A stretch of 64,000 nt of DNA from Erigeron canadensis (GCF_010389155.1 NC_057761.1:11720501-11784500), one strand, 5' to 3'. Positions 35,564 through 47,469 are shown, counted from the stretch's first letter. Numbers and translations are program-made. Notes: generated from the sequence alone by a model not told the origin.

Positions 35564-38500
35564 TCATGAACATAGTCTTGGCAGTGATTTAGTACTTGTT
35601 TGTCTAGACAGTCTTGACTTTAAGATTTTGGTCATTTGTGTTTGCATTTTCCTACAAACTTTTTCTAATTCAACCACCCTGCATTGCATCCCTTCTAAAT
35701 GTGCTTTCATCTTCTCATTTTCTTTCACAATATCATGTTTTCTTCCATTCGGTACAACTTGTTCGGCATACAGTCTAGCTTGCTCGAGACTTTTATCTAT
35801 AGGTTCAGCTTCTATAGGTTTATGAGCTGGAAGGATTAACTGTTTATCGAGGTCCATGCCACACAAAAGGTTCTCGAGTTTGAGTTGTTGAGCTTTGAGA
35901 GCTAATGTAGCATATTTCGGTGGGAATTCGTCATTTTGAGTAAGATGATTGCAGCTTTCCGATGAAAGTTTGTTGTAGTTTAGACTGTTGAATATGCTAA
36001 TTTTTTCTTCTTCTGTTAAATTTGCGTGGACCTGTGATATGAAAAAAAGAAAGCTTATGATATTAGGCATTAAAATTTAGAAAAAAAAATTTCAAATGAA
36101 AACCGATCTTTTGATTCAAGTTAACATGTATTTGGTATTGTCAAATCAAAAAGGAAAAAAACTATTACCCGAAGATATGTATCGATGGCATGGTAGATTT
36201 CATCATAAGAGTCTCTAGCAGACTCTGGGAGTGCCTTTACCAAAGCCAAGAACTTAGATGGCTTCAGATGGTAATCAGGAGCCACTTCCGCGACATAGGA
36301 ATCTATCAGTTGAGCAACTTTCTTCAGCTCTGAAACAGGAACTTTTTGCCCCATTAAAAAGTACTTTACAAGCTGTAAAACAAGATTAACATCATAGAGA
36401 TAGATTGACCCATGTGGCGATGGAACAAGAACGTCGTCTATGGTTGCTTGACCCAATTGAGAACCGATCATAAGCTCTAAACTGCTCTTAAAGATCTTTT
36501 TAACATTTAAATTCAAAGCCACCCGTAGAACCCCAAATAAATTCTTGCAAGATATAGAACTTTCATCTAGCAAAGAAAGACTATCGATGATGGTCTCAGT
36601 GATTTCCCGTTTCTCTTCTGAAGTGGCCATGATTAATCTCGATTTATGATAGTAAAACAGAAACCTACTCGTCAGCCCATGATCGAATTTGTGAAGAAGC
36701 ATCAACTTTACCAACAATTTGACCAGCTTAGGAGTCAAAACAGTTGTCAAATCCTCAAACCACCATGTTGACCGAAAGATTCCACTTCTAAGACTCTCGG
36801 TGCTTTTGCTATCAGTCGATAACCGAACCACAGAGCTCTCAGGTGATGAATTAGAAGGACATGATGGTCCTGATTCGCTTGTGAACACAAGCCTAGCCAC
36901 TACAGAATCCAAGCATTTTTTCAGGATTCCTGACGAACTCGAGATTTGGAAAAAACTTTGACAATGTTTTAAACCTGATAAAAGTTCAGGCCAACTCCAA
37001 AACTCGATATCTTCAAGGGATTTCACACTTCTCTCGAGTAAATTGACAGACCCACTAACTGCTCCGTTCATTTCCATATAATGTGCGGCACAGAACAAAC
37101 GAGGTGCGGTGTAGGGGTTTATAATGATTTTGCCATTGTTGTAGCAGAATCTTAAAATGAGCTCAAAACTTTCAGATCCTCCTGGGAAATCATGTAATAT
37201 AACTTTGAGATTCTTTGTCAGGCTTTTGGATTTACAGAATAAATTTCTGAGTTTTCCACTATACGACGAGATGATGTTCTGCAATGTCCATGAAACGATC
37301 AATACAATATATGACACCACCGAAATTTCGTAACATATTTTTGTATGTATGCATATGACCATTTTTAACCCAAACACAAACTCAATATATACTTGTAGCA
37401 TTACACTGATTTACCATAGCGAACAAAATTGATCTTTAACCCTTACACTGGAATCTAGTATGATGGTGTGACATCATCATTCATATAAATATTTAAAAAT
37501 ATATTATATTAAACTAAAACACATATATTAAAAATGTTATTGTTAAATATGATAAAACAACTAAAAAATTATATATAAAATAGTTTTTTTTGTTTAAGAA
37601 GGGTTAAAAAATTAAGGAGCTTTTAACTAATAGTGCACCAATTTATATATTTTTAATAAATAAGTGCAACAGACAACGTCTATCTATATTACTTCAACTC
37701 CTAAACTACACGAATATCTAAGATGCAATCTATGTAACGCAATACGTCAAAGTCAGTATATTTGATTGAAAACGCCGGGGATTGGTCTAAAAATCACATT
37801 CACCGATGAATAAAACATACTGTAGTACTATAGATCAGAAGATATCAAAGTAAAATATTATAAATAAAAGAAATTTAGTTATAAACAAATTTAGAAAGAA
37901 AAAGAAGTATTAAAATATAAAAAATTTAACAAAATTCAGAATGTAGAAACTATCATGAATTAAGAATCCAGATACTTTGAATACAAGAAATGATCTGTTT
38001 GACCAAGGAACTCAAACGTATGATAGAAGTGAAACCCTTCTGAACTTTCGACGAACCCCGATTCTTGTATTAAAAGGATAGAATGTACTGTATATCTGAA
38101 ACCCTCTAGGATCTGTGAAAATTAAAAGACTGGAAACAGCTACTTTGACCAACAAAGTCAAACACATATAGGTCTAACATATTCGATCACCGTATGCACT
38201 ACCATAAGAAATCAAGTATGCAGTCTGAATCCTATAACAACTTGGATTACTAGAAAAGTCAATGCCTCTATAATTTTGAACCAGGACCGGATTTATTATC
38301 ATATTATGCTACCAATTTTGTGTATTTTTATGGTTAGAGGTTCAAAATAAAATGAAAATCTTTGGCGATTAGCATGTATGATGAAATTGTACAACTCAAG
38401 GTAACTACACAAAGGCACCCTTTTGCAGGGCATTAAAAACACCACAAAAGGTGATGTATTTATGTGACAAGAAAAGAAGATTGGTATAAAGTAGAAAAAA

Positions 38501-40107
38501 TAGGACCATTTTGCAGCAAGGAATGGTGAGATGTCACTATATGCAATAAATTGTCTGTAATGAAAGAATCTTTTATAATTCAGTGTCACCCTCAACCAAA
38601 TTGCAATAAATAACAAAACTTTACTACATCATTTTTGAAATTTATAATTGGATCAGTATTTCAGTTTTATGGGACGTTAAAAAAATAAGAAAACAGTTTT
38701 CTGGATCTCTTTCTTGAAAGAGTATCTCCATCGGATATACTGTGAGATTTAGTATTGTTTGATCCCCAATCCCTAAAATGCAAAGTGGTCTGAAGTTCCC
38801 TAGTATGAGTCTTTCAACTATCGGGTATGGATAAGACTGTCTGTATGTCACCATTTTCATAACTCATGAAAGGAATTGGACAACGGTTGAATTGCGGGCT
38901 CGGTAATAGGCTTTTCAAATTAGTAAATACGATGAAAGTCTGATTTTATTGATTGCAATAAACTCTAATTATCTTAAACTTTTTTTAAACTTTAAATTAA
39001 TGGTATATTGGTATTATTATCCAAAATTTTACTTGAAAACCCACATAATAATTTCACTAGTTTTGCAAAGAAGCTTCAAAAGGGTAGCCTAACTCCACAA
39101 GACATTAATGAACATATATTAAAACAACCCAGGAAGCCATAAGGTGACTAATAAATAATACTTGAACAATACAACTTATTATATAGATGCAATGCTAAAC
39201 AAAAATACACAATGAAAATGAAACTTCCCCACATAAAGTTTAACCATGAAGTTAAAAGGTTATTTATATTTATATAATGAGAGATGTAAATATGTAGTTG
39301 TCATGTACCTAGCTTAGTTATAAAACTCCTCACATCTTAATTTTTTAATCCATAAAAAACATTGGGGCACAATCATGTATTCATTACAATAAATTTTAGA
39401 AAATTAATATGTGAGAAGTTCTATAACTAAACCTAGTACATGACAACCATATATTCACTTGGCAAAGAAAACTACAATACGGGTGAAATTAAAAATTATA
39501 TTATAATAAACTTGAATATTTTGGTGGGTTAAGAAGAAAAGAATCAAGGCAAGAAGAACATAAAGAAATACATATAGATGTATATGATTAGTTTAAAGGG
39601 TAACAAGTATGCTGCTATAAGCACCATACTTCCATGATTTTGTGAAGGGGTTAGATTTTGTATTTATACATGTGATTTGCATGGGGGAATTTGTGAGAGG
39701 AAGCATGTTTCTTCCCTGCTGCTAGAAGCATATTGATTTTTCCCTTAATTTAAACAACAAAACGTTTTTTTTTTTTTGTGAACTTTCCCTATATAGATGT
39801 ATATATACTTCTATTTGGCTAAACCAAGATGCATAAACAATTTGTTTACAGAATCTAGTGATAAGAGGACAAAAAAACTTGATAACTGATGCAAATTAAG
39901 CCATAAGGAAATGATGATGTCCGTCAAATGAAACCAGACAGACTAACCTTAAAACCAAATAACATAATATGATCCACAAACAACATAAGTCTTTACAAAC
40001 ATGTATTTAAAAATAATAATAATAATAAACTAATTAAAACTTACCTGATGAATGAAGAAAGTTTGTTCACCATTAACATCCACTTCAAGATCACAATAAC
40101 CATCCAT
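35564..40107 (-). CDS. BTB/POZ and NPH3 domain protein (NRL family)
   Basis: Three exons on the minus strand: 40,107-40,045, 37,278-36,169 and 36,031-35,564, all phase 0, with GT-AG introns of 2,766 and 137 bp; 545 residues. Exon 1 gives MDGYCDLEVDVNGEQTFFIHQ, the start of a BTB fold that continues in exon 2 (IISSYSGKLRNLF; FELILRFCYNNGKI; LFCAAHYMEM). The NPH3 domain starts at WWFEDLTTVLTPKLVKLLVK and runs through exon 3 (YLRVHANLTEEEKISI; KLSSESCNHL). A C-terminal coiled coil (KENEKMKAHLEGMQCRVVELEK) is typical. NRL proteins are thought to act as substrate adaptors of CUL3 ubiquitin ligases, some in phototropin signalling; this one is most like the At3g22104 branch. No break is visible, so it is probably functional. 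The exact substrate is unknown. Confidence 0.9.
37279..40044 (-). other. intron 1 of the NPH3 gene
   Basis: 2,766 bp, donor GTAAGT-like and acceptor CATTGCAG. It separates only the first 21 codons from the rest. AT-rich, with one foldback element listed separately and no ORF that looks coding. Confidence 0.8.
39294..39448. mobile_element. foldback MITE in the NPH3 intron
   Basis: The left arm GTTGTCATGTAC (39,297-39,308) and right arm GTACATGACAAC (39,436-39,447) are perfect inverted repeats. Similarity continues inward for about 50 bp with mismatches (TTAGTTATAAAACTCCTCACAT against the complement of ATGTGAGAAGTTCTATAACTAA). Flanks read ATAT on both sides. Too short to code; superfamily not assigned. 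Confidence 0.6.
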
Positions 40108-40190
40108 GGTTACCCAAATATGAAAACTTTAAATGAGAATGAAAGAAAGAAGTAGAGAGGATTAATTAGTGGCCGGGGAATATTTAAGAA
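40108..40190 (-). promoter_or_regulatory. probable core promoter and 5' UTR of the NPH3 gene
   Basis: A TATA-like TTAAATATTC on the minus strand near 40,176-40,185 lies about 70-80 bp upstream of the start codon, followed by GAGA/TTTC-rich sequence. Position and composition fit a short 5' UTR. Not verified by transcripts. Confidence 0.3.
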
Positions 40191-41283
40191 ACCAAGTGAG
40201 AAGAGGTGAAGACAAAGAGCTACATATCAAAAAATATGATTCTGAAAATGAGTAGCGACAAATGAGAAAATGTTAACTTTCTGTGTGTTCGGGGGAAAAC
40301 ATTACATCACACGCATAGATACTTACACATATTATATACATATTATATATTATATATTATATATTAGTCTCGTGTGTTAAGCATTTATATATTAACTTTT
40401 TATTAATTTTTTCATAAAATCATAAAAGTTGAGGCGAAAAGGTATATACTATAAAATAGACGTTTATATACATTCAAATAAAAATATCAAAAAAGCGGAA
40501 GGTATTAATACAATCACATAAAAATAGTTATTTACAAAAGACACATCCCTTAAGTATAAAATAACTACACAACCATTTACATCAATTACTTATAGATTAA
40601 TAATCACAGCATTACCACCACCGGCGCCACCACCACCTATTGCCGCCACCGCCACCGCATCTCATCTAATAAAACAAATCATCTCTTTTTTTCTTTAAAC
40701 TTTCTGCCTTTGAATAACCAAAAATACCATTCTCTTTTATTCACTAATTTAAAGATCTTCATTTAATATACATATAATACTCTTAATGAAATATTTTACA
40801 GTATATATCCCCCAACACTTAAAATAACTACAATATCACCTTTAACATCAATTATTTTTACATTCACCACCATCGTCGCCTCCACTGTCACCACCACCAC
40901 CATCGCCATTACTACCTCACCGCATTGCTCGGGCATAGCTCTAGTCAAAATAAAAAGAACAATTAGGATATATTAAAATGATTTGAAAAGTTAGGGATTT
41001 AATGTTATCTAAATAAAGAATGGATGTCGAGGATTTTGAAGAATCGATGGAAGAATCGATGAAACTTGTGGATTATTCGCAGCGGATGGTCTAACATACG
41101 TTATATTAACCGGGTTCGCGATATAGAGTCCCCTCACCTCTAATACCTAGTAAGAAGAGAAACTCCTAATTAAATTATCCGAAGGCACAACATTTAATTG
41201 GGAAAAAATCCTACCCCTCTGCAGGACTCAAACCTATTTCACTAGTTGAATTTTTTTGGTGAAATTCCTTAAAGTGTCTTTTT
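40191..41283. other. intergenic, AT-rich with two Pro/Ala-type trinucleotide stretches
   Basis: Two diverged copies of a segment (CATCAATTACTT... followed by CACCACC/GCCGCC runs) lie at 40,575-40,662 and 40,838-40,915. A TATTATA run sits at 40,330-40,370. No gene is visible. Confidence 0.4.
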
Positions 41284-41346
41284 TCATATCTTGAACTCGA
41301 GACCTCTACTATGTAAAGCTGATGCTTAACCATTGAGTTATAACAG
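41284..41346 (-). repeat. tRNA-derived SINE-like relic
   Basis: On the minus strand an A-box-like TAACTCAATGGTTAAG (41,325-41,343) is followed by a B-box-like GGTCTCGAGTTCAAG (41,290-41,304) at tRNA-like spacing. There is no cloverleaf good enough for a tRNA gene. Confidence 0.45.
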
Positions 41347-41947
41347 AAACTACGCCATGAATATATCTATATTTTAATTAGGTGTGAGATGAGTTGGGAG
41401 GTAACTATAGAAAATATGTTATTTTTCATGAATTATAGTTTGATGTTAATATTTTTTATTAGGTAGATAAAGTTTAAAGTGGGTTTATGCGACATTTTTG
41501 ATGTATATACCAAAATGTTAAATTGTGAATTAACATTTTAAATTAAGACATTGAATTTCGTATAATATCTACTTTTATTTTTATTATTATCTGGCTATGC
41601 ACTAAGTTTAATGTAACATAACCCAGTTTTGTAAGTTATTTGATTTTTAATACAAATTTTTAAAGTTATTGTTTGCTTTAATCATATATAGTTTTACGTA
41701 TGTTTCTGGTATCAAGACGATACTTGAGATTATTAGTTCCCATCATTTAATTTTTTAATACAAATTTCTAAAACTATTGTGTGCTTCGTTTATATAGACA
41801 TCTAATGTGATGCTCTCTAGGTACTAAAACGATATATGAGGACCAAGGGGTCCCCACTCATTTACCTCTTTTGATAAGCTTTTGGAAATTGTAATGTTGA
41901 AAATAAAATAAAACTATTTCATATGAATATATTCATATTAGGTGGAA

Positions 41948-42750
41948 GTTAAAGGTGTAAGAAATGAACCGAAAAATCAAACTAAATCGCGTGATTTGAA
42001 AACCAAAAAAACCCAAAACCAAAAAAAGGAACCCGAAAAACCAAAAACCAAAAAACCGGTGTATAATGGTTCGGTTACGATTTTTAATATTCATTACTCG
42101 TGGTTAACCGACTCGAAATTTTTTTTAATATATGCCTACATATAATCATATATATGTACTTTTACACATATATGTATTACATGCATATATTATTTATATA
42201 TCTATTTACTGATTTCTTATATTTGTTACCTAAAATTCTAACAATTTTATTAATTTTTTTCGCAATCTATGATTAGCTTCAAATATTCTAAGTGATTTTT
42301 ATATATATACAACATCTTTTTAAAAAACATGATTACTTTGTTTAAAATAATTTTAAAAAATTAATATGTTATATAAAAAACATTTTTAAGTAGTAAATTA
42401 TTATATTTTTTTCAACAAAAGCTTGCATTAAGTATTTAAAAATTGGATAAAATACATATTTATGTATAGAACAAAAGATTAATGTAATTAAGTGACTATT
42501 ATATGTTGAAAAATTAATTAATTAACAATGTAAAATGACTATTATAATTGCAAACTAAAAACTTTATATTAGCATGATTTTAATAAATGGTTAACCGAAT
42601 ACCGAGCTGAATTTACCGAGTTTTTCGGATAACAGATTTGCAGGTAACCAAAATTAACGGTTCAGAATTTCTAGCTAACATAACCGAATTGAACCCGAAA
42701 AGAAAGTTCAAAATTTCTAGATAATCGAACCAAATCGTTTGCAACCCTAG
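41948..42750. mobile_element. possible hAT-like non-autonomous element rich in GAACCG motifs
   Basis: The right end, read in reverse, is CTAGGGTTGCAAACGATTTGG and the left end is AAAGGTGTAAGAAATGAACCG, a weak terminal inverted repeat. The body has repeated AACCGAA/CCGAGTTT motifs at both ends. This resembles plant hAT-type elements with such ends, but the match is poor. Confidence 0.3.
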
Positions 42751-42767
42751 TCAAAGCTGAGTTAGAA

Positions 42768-42770
<3 letters not shown>

Positions 42771-42805
<35 letters not shown>
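42771..42805. repeat. (TA)n microsatellite
   Basis: About 34 bp of uninterrupted TA dinucleotides. Confidence 0.95.
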
Positions 42806-42807
<2 letters not shown>

Positions 42808-43145
42808 AGTTTCTTGATTGTATTATAAGTATGTGGAGCTTGGGTTGGAATAGAATAAATAGAAAACTTACAGCATAATCAAAGTTCTAATTATTAAAAC
42901 TTTGAGATAATTACATAATAACAATCACAATTACAATTTTATATAAATTAAATGGATTCTCCTTCACAAGTTTTCATTTGTTATGTATGTATGTACATAT
43001 GCTACGTGATGCATTAATATATGCTTGTACATCAAATCTTCATTGTTTGCGTGGTATCATATTATTAGGAAAGTTAATTAGGATATAGTCGATTTCATCA
43101 ACTTTTTATAATATTGGGGTGTAAAAAAACTAACAAACATCAATT

Positions 43146-43209
43146 TAGATGGATTGGCTAAATTGTTACCCATATGTAAAAATAGGGTAGGGGTTCGAGT
43201 CCCACTTAA
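43146..43209 (+). repeat. tRNA-derived SINE-like relic
   Basis: A perfect B box GGTTCGAGTCC at 43,192-43,202 and an A-box-like TGGATTGGCTAAATTGTT at 43,150-43,167. Position and spacing match pol III internal promoters; the acceptor stem is absent. Confidence 0.5.
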
Positions 43210-43210
43210 T

Positions 43211-43538
43211 GAATTTTTTATTTATTTTGAAAATTAAGAACACGCATAGTCTTGTCTTGTGGGTGATACTTGTCTCGTGCACGAACCGCAAACACACACG
43301 GGGCCTCGAACGGCTCGTAGACTGCAGATTACCACGTGTTTGGTAAGGTGCGTCCGGAGAGTCGTTCCCCCGAGTTTTTATATTCACGCAAAAAGATATA
43401 TATATATATATATAGTGTTATATATATCATCTAAAGGTTGATAAAAAAACCGTGGGTTATCTCGAGGAATTTCCGCACCTCGACATATCCTTAAGTCGAT
43501 CTCGGTTCGATAGAAGCACAAGACCCAAGGGACTTACA
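43211..43538 (+). repeat. copia LTR relic, 3' end defined (left boundary unresolved)
   Basis: Ends GGGACTTACA two bases before a PBS. The 928-bp LTR of element B ends with GGGACTTACA too, so the two are related subfamilies. No second LTR is available to place the start. Confidence 0.45.
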
Positions 43539-43540
43539 AC

Positions 43541-43553
43541 TGGTATTAGAGCC
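43541..43553 (+). promoter_or_regulatory. primer-binding site of the copia relic (variant)
   Basis: TGGTATTAGAGCC, one mismatch from the tRNA-iMet PBS core. Confidence 0.75.
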
Positions 43554-44039
43554 ATAAGTTTTCATAACCTTGGTTAGAGATTGACAACGGTTTTGGTTAT
43601 CCCTTTTTGCGTGATTTTAGGAGAAGATTACTCTTTGGGCGCGTTTTTGAAATAAAGGTTCAAACTTGTGGCCAAAAATAGATTAATTTATATCCTAGTA
43701 ACACTTTCTGATAGTTTCGTCGATCTTTGAGCAATATTGGGTTCAAGATCTAAGAAATTGTGTAAAAGTGGTGTTTTGTGTGTTCTTGAAAAGTGTACTT
43801 TGCGTGTTCTTGTGCATAGTACCTTTTGCGCGTTTCGATATTACCAAGGCATTTGAGTGTTTTTGTGTTTTGCTTGTTCTTGAAATTTTGAGAGTTCTTG
43901 AGATTTTGTGTGTTTCTTAAACTTTGTCTGTTTCTTGAATTTTGCGTGTTCCTACACCTCGCGCGTTTCATTTGCGTGTTTCCTATTTGTGTGTTCTTGT
44001 ATTTTACGTGTTCTTTACTTGAACATACAAGTGATCTAA
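43554..44039 (+). other. copia leader relic with degenerate GTGTTCTTG repeats
   Basis: From about 43,764 to 44,020 a motif of the form TTTGCGTGTTCTTG recurs roughly a dozen times, many copies degenerate, at 12-25 bp spacing. The leader then abuts the truncated LTR of element A. No ORF with an assignable product. Confidence 0.55.
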
Positions 44040-44263
44040 TAAAATACAAGGTTGTTACGGAACTAAGATATTACAAAGTAAGTATCTAAACAAACTTATG
44101 AATTACAAGTGATCTAATATTTGTTAAATAAACTCCTTTGATCGAAATACTTAAAGTTGTGAAGTATAACTGTTAAGATGGAGAGTATTTAGGCAAACAC
44201 ACCAAATTGCAAAAGTGTGTTTTGGACGAGGGAAATGACTTGGTATTTATAAGCAAAAATAAT
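44040..44263 (-). repeat. 3' LTR of element A, distal fragment
   Basis: Aligns with 56,487-56,690 of the element B LTR (AAAATACAAGG, AAGTATCTAAACAA, TACAAGTGATCTAA). The stretch TACAAGTGATCTAAT occurs twice (44,025 and 44,104), so part was duplicated. The LTR end (GGGACTTACA equivalent) is missing. Confidence 0.65.
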
Positions 44264-44388
44264 CTATATATATCTAAAAGTTCTATCAAGCAAGTGGAAA
44301 AATTGACGTATTATTGACGATTTATCGATTGGTACTTAATAGATGTAATTTGGTTCTTTTAGAATATTTAATGTGCAACTATAAATGA

Positions 44389-44520
44389 TCTATCTATCTA
44401 TATATAAAAGTTGGATCAAAGGAGTGGAAAAATTTGCCGATTTTTAGTTTTCATTGATGGGTACTTAATGGGGTTATTTAGTTTACTTAATAAGGGTAGG
44501 ATACTTTCTTATGGTTTGTG
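44389..44520 (+). repeat. second Helitron 5'-end copy inside Helitron 1
   Basis: TCTATCTATCTATATATAAAAGTT at 44,389 is followed by GGAGTGGAAAAATTTG and GGGTACTTAATG. This parallels the outer end at 44,264 (GTGGAAAAATTGAC, GGTACTTAATAG). The two are tandem diverged copies of the terminus, 125 bp apart. Confidence 0.6.
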
Positions 44521-45253
44521 TATAGCTTTGTTTATTTGGCTAATCCATATTTATTATGGTTTATTACGTATCACTAAATTATTATTATTACAAACAATTC
44601 AATGCCATATTTTTTTTATATAAAAAAAAAACGAATTCTTTTTTGGTTATGGCTCGGCAATTGTTGCTTAATTGTTACTTAATTATTACCTTATTAGTAA
44701 GTAGCATTACTTTAAATATGGTTAACAAAAAAACGTAAGCCCATTTAATAGATCCATTGCTTGGCCCAAATAATATATTCATTAATCCATTTAACAACCT
44801 TGCCCAACCCAAACAAAAAAACCCTTTGAATAATCCGATCTTTTTCTTTTAGTTTTAAAAACAGAAGTCTTTTTTATTTTCCCTTTCTTTGTTCAGCTCA
44901 ATTGAGATGATGATACAATAAAAACCTCTTCCTTCTGTCCTGGATGGGTGCCCGTTCGATATCCCAGACGAAAGGTAATTTTTTTTTTTTTTGTAATATG
45001 TGTGTGTAAATGTTAGTGTATTTATATATTATATTTAATGAGGTTAAATATGTACATACGAAGGGATTGTTGATTGATTGTTTTATTTGTTAATGCAACA
45101 CTTAATGACATTGTTGCTTTCGATTATTTGTATTCATCCCCTTCTCCTCTCTTTCCTACATGGGTGACCGATCAAAATTCCATCCGAAATATAAATAATC
45201 CATTTGGTTGGAATGGAATGGTATTGCTCACTAATATATTTTATTTGTTTGTA

Positions 45254-47469
45254 ATGGCCAGCCTTAAGTTACGGATTGCTTCTAACTGTCAGTCTGGTGT
45301 GTTTCTCAATGAGCTTCAGCCAAGGTCTGATGGCCCTGTAACAGTGATGATCTGTCACAAATGGGATGTCATGAATAAGAGGGGGGATTCCATGAGTACT
45401 GATTTTATCGTGTCTGATGAACAGGTATGCTAACAAGTAACTTTGTTATGTCAATCCATGGTATAAATATTAAAAATTGTCTATCTACGTGTGTTATTGT
45501 GTAGGCGAATATCATGTACTGTTCTGCTAAGCATAATATGGCATTCAAGTTTGTTGAAAGGTTGGAGGAAGGTAGTCTTTATACCTTGGTTGGGTTTAGG
45601 GTCATGTCTAATAAGAAGGATTTTAGCAATTTGAAAGATAGTGCCTACATGATTGAATTGGATGGGTCTACGAATGTCAGAAAGTCTACTGGCGATGTCA
45701 ATAGATTTGTGCGTTCTGCTTTTCAAATTTGTTCATTCGAGAAACTTGTGCCAACCGACAACAAATACTTACTTGGTTTCTTTCTCTGTTAAATCTTATT
45801 GTCATGGTTGTAAATCTCGGTTATCTCGGCCGATATATCCCCGATATATCGCTTATCGGTGGTCGACCGAGATGATATATTACCGATATATCCCCGATAA
45901 ATCCGATATATTCCCGATAAATCCCCGATATATCGCTTATCGATGGTCGACCGAGACGATACCGAAAAGCGATATTTACAACCTTGCTTATTGTAGTGAA
46001 TTTTTTTATATATTAGTTGTTGTTTCAATCTAGTGTTTTATTGTGTTCCTTTGATCTGTTTGGGGGGTTTTTTGGATTAAATTTTACTTCCCTTATGATG
46101 AATTTGTGTGTGGTTATTTTTTTCGGATGGGGAGTACATATGGAGTTTTGTTTGTATGCGTGTATTTAAATATATGAATGTGGTCTATTTGATTTGGTTT
46201 TGTTTGTGTTCCCGATCTATTTTGAATGATAGTTGTTATATGTCCTGTAGATGTCATGGGTTAGATTATGTATGTTGGTGCACCGATAACAAAGTCCATA
46301 GGAGCACAAACGGTTGAATTCCTTCTGACCAATGAGAGGTACGAAATCTGCCTATTTTTTAGTCATTTAGTGGTTATTTGAATTTTGTCGAAAGTATTCC
46401 ACTTACCATCATTTGTGGTTGTCAATTTGCAGTAGTTTGCAGATCCCCGTCACATTATGGGGATTGACGGGTGAAGACCTTATCAAAAAGAAAGGATCAA
46501 AGGCCGACACTTATGTGTGCATTCTTACTGCCATGACTGCTAAAAAACACAATGGTTAGTATATTGTATGTGTTGCATATGTTGACGTGTTTATCAATTG
46601 TTATAGTTTGTTTTGTTTTTGCCCTGTTGTGAGTATATTGTATGTGTTGCATATGTTGATGTGTTTATCAATTGTTATAGTAATTTATGTTTTCCCCCCC
46701 TTGTTTTGTAGGTGAATTGGGGGTATCGAATACATCTCCAACTCAGATTCTTGATGATGAGAATTTGCCGCCTTTGAAATTGTTCAAGGATGGTCTTGGG
46801 TTGTAACTATGTGCCATTCAAGTTATTCCCATGAGCTATCTATGTTAAGCCTAACAGTTAACACTTTTGACTTGCAGTTCTGAGGATCTTAGCACAAAGC
46901 CAACTGCACCTGTTGATGTCGTCCACACCAGGACAAGCTGGTATCTGGTGACTTGCTCGAGCGGCCGTTGTCGGAAGGGGCTCACAAGGACCAGGGAAGG
47001 GTTCTGGTGTAAAGGTTGTAAATCCAGTGTCATGTACCCCCATATCAAGTATATGTTGTTTTCTTGTGAGCTTTGATATGAACAATTGTTTTTGTTTATT
47101 AAGTCTATTGTGTGGCAGGTACAAGCTTCATTTGGAGGTGAGAGATGAGACGGCGTCAATCATTGTTACTCTTTTTGATGAACCAACATAACAACTGTTG
47201 CATAGGACAACAAGCTCCCTGATGGAGGAGGAACGAAAGGTGTTATATGGTTTTCCGTTGTGAAAGTTATGTGGTGAACTATTAAGGTTAATCGGCAGTT
47301 TCTAACGTTTTCCTTTCAGAATGACTCGATTGATGATGTCCTTCCACCTGTTTTGCGTAACCTTCTTTGCACGAGACATGTGTTTGAGGTTAGGGGCCAT
47401 ACATACTTCCATGCTGGTGAATATGAAGGCTTCAATTGTAGCGAGGTTGAATATGTACTCGATACCCAG
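45254..47469 (+). pseudogene. replication protein A 70-kDa subunit-like gene
   Basis: Eight exons can be joined: 45,254-45,424, 45,505-45,775, 46,251-46,338, 46,433-46,554, 46,712-46,799, 46,878-47,048, 47,119-47,239 and 47,320-47,469, all with GT-AG borders and compatible phases. Visible are DBD-A-like (FLNELQPRSDGPVTV; FKFVERLEEGSLYTL), DBD-B-like (SLQIPVTLWGL) and DBD-C with a zinc ribbon (YLVTCSSGRCRKGL then FWCKGC). RPA70 binds single-stranded DNA; plant Helitrons often carry RPA-like ORFs. TAG at 46,262-46,264 and TAA at 47,189-47,191 interrupt the frame, so it is called a pseudogene. The start ATG is the one before ASLKLRIASN; an ORF extends further upstream. Confidence 0.8.
45803..45986. 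mobile_element. hAT MITE in an RPA-like intron
   Basis: 184 bp. The ends CATGGTTGTAAATC and (reverse) CAAGGTTGTAAATATC form a terminal inverted repeat. It is flanked by an 8-bp target duplication CTTATTGT (45,795-45,802 and 45,987-45,994), the hallmark of hAT elements. The inside carries ATCGGTGGTCGACCGAG and a second near copy plus several CCGATATATC units, so it is highly structured. Confidence 0.88.

Noticed and set aside
41284..41346. Possible tRNA gene on the minus strand
   Set aside because: Only box-like motifs; arms do not pair.
41942..42145. Lys/Pro-rich ORF with repeated K-T-K-K units
   Set aside because: It translates an AACCAAAA-type simple repeat inside a probable transposable-element end.
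43146..43209. Possible tRNA gene
   Set aside because: A and B boxes are present but no acceptor stem or full cloverleaf could be drawn; SINE relic is more likely.
46851..47159. Minus-strand ORFs opposite the RPA-like zinc-ribbon exon
   Set aside because: Shadows of the higher-GC exon 6 on the plus strand, where splice sites and the zinc ribbon are clear.
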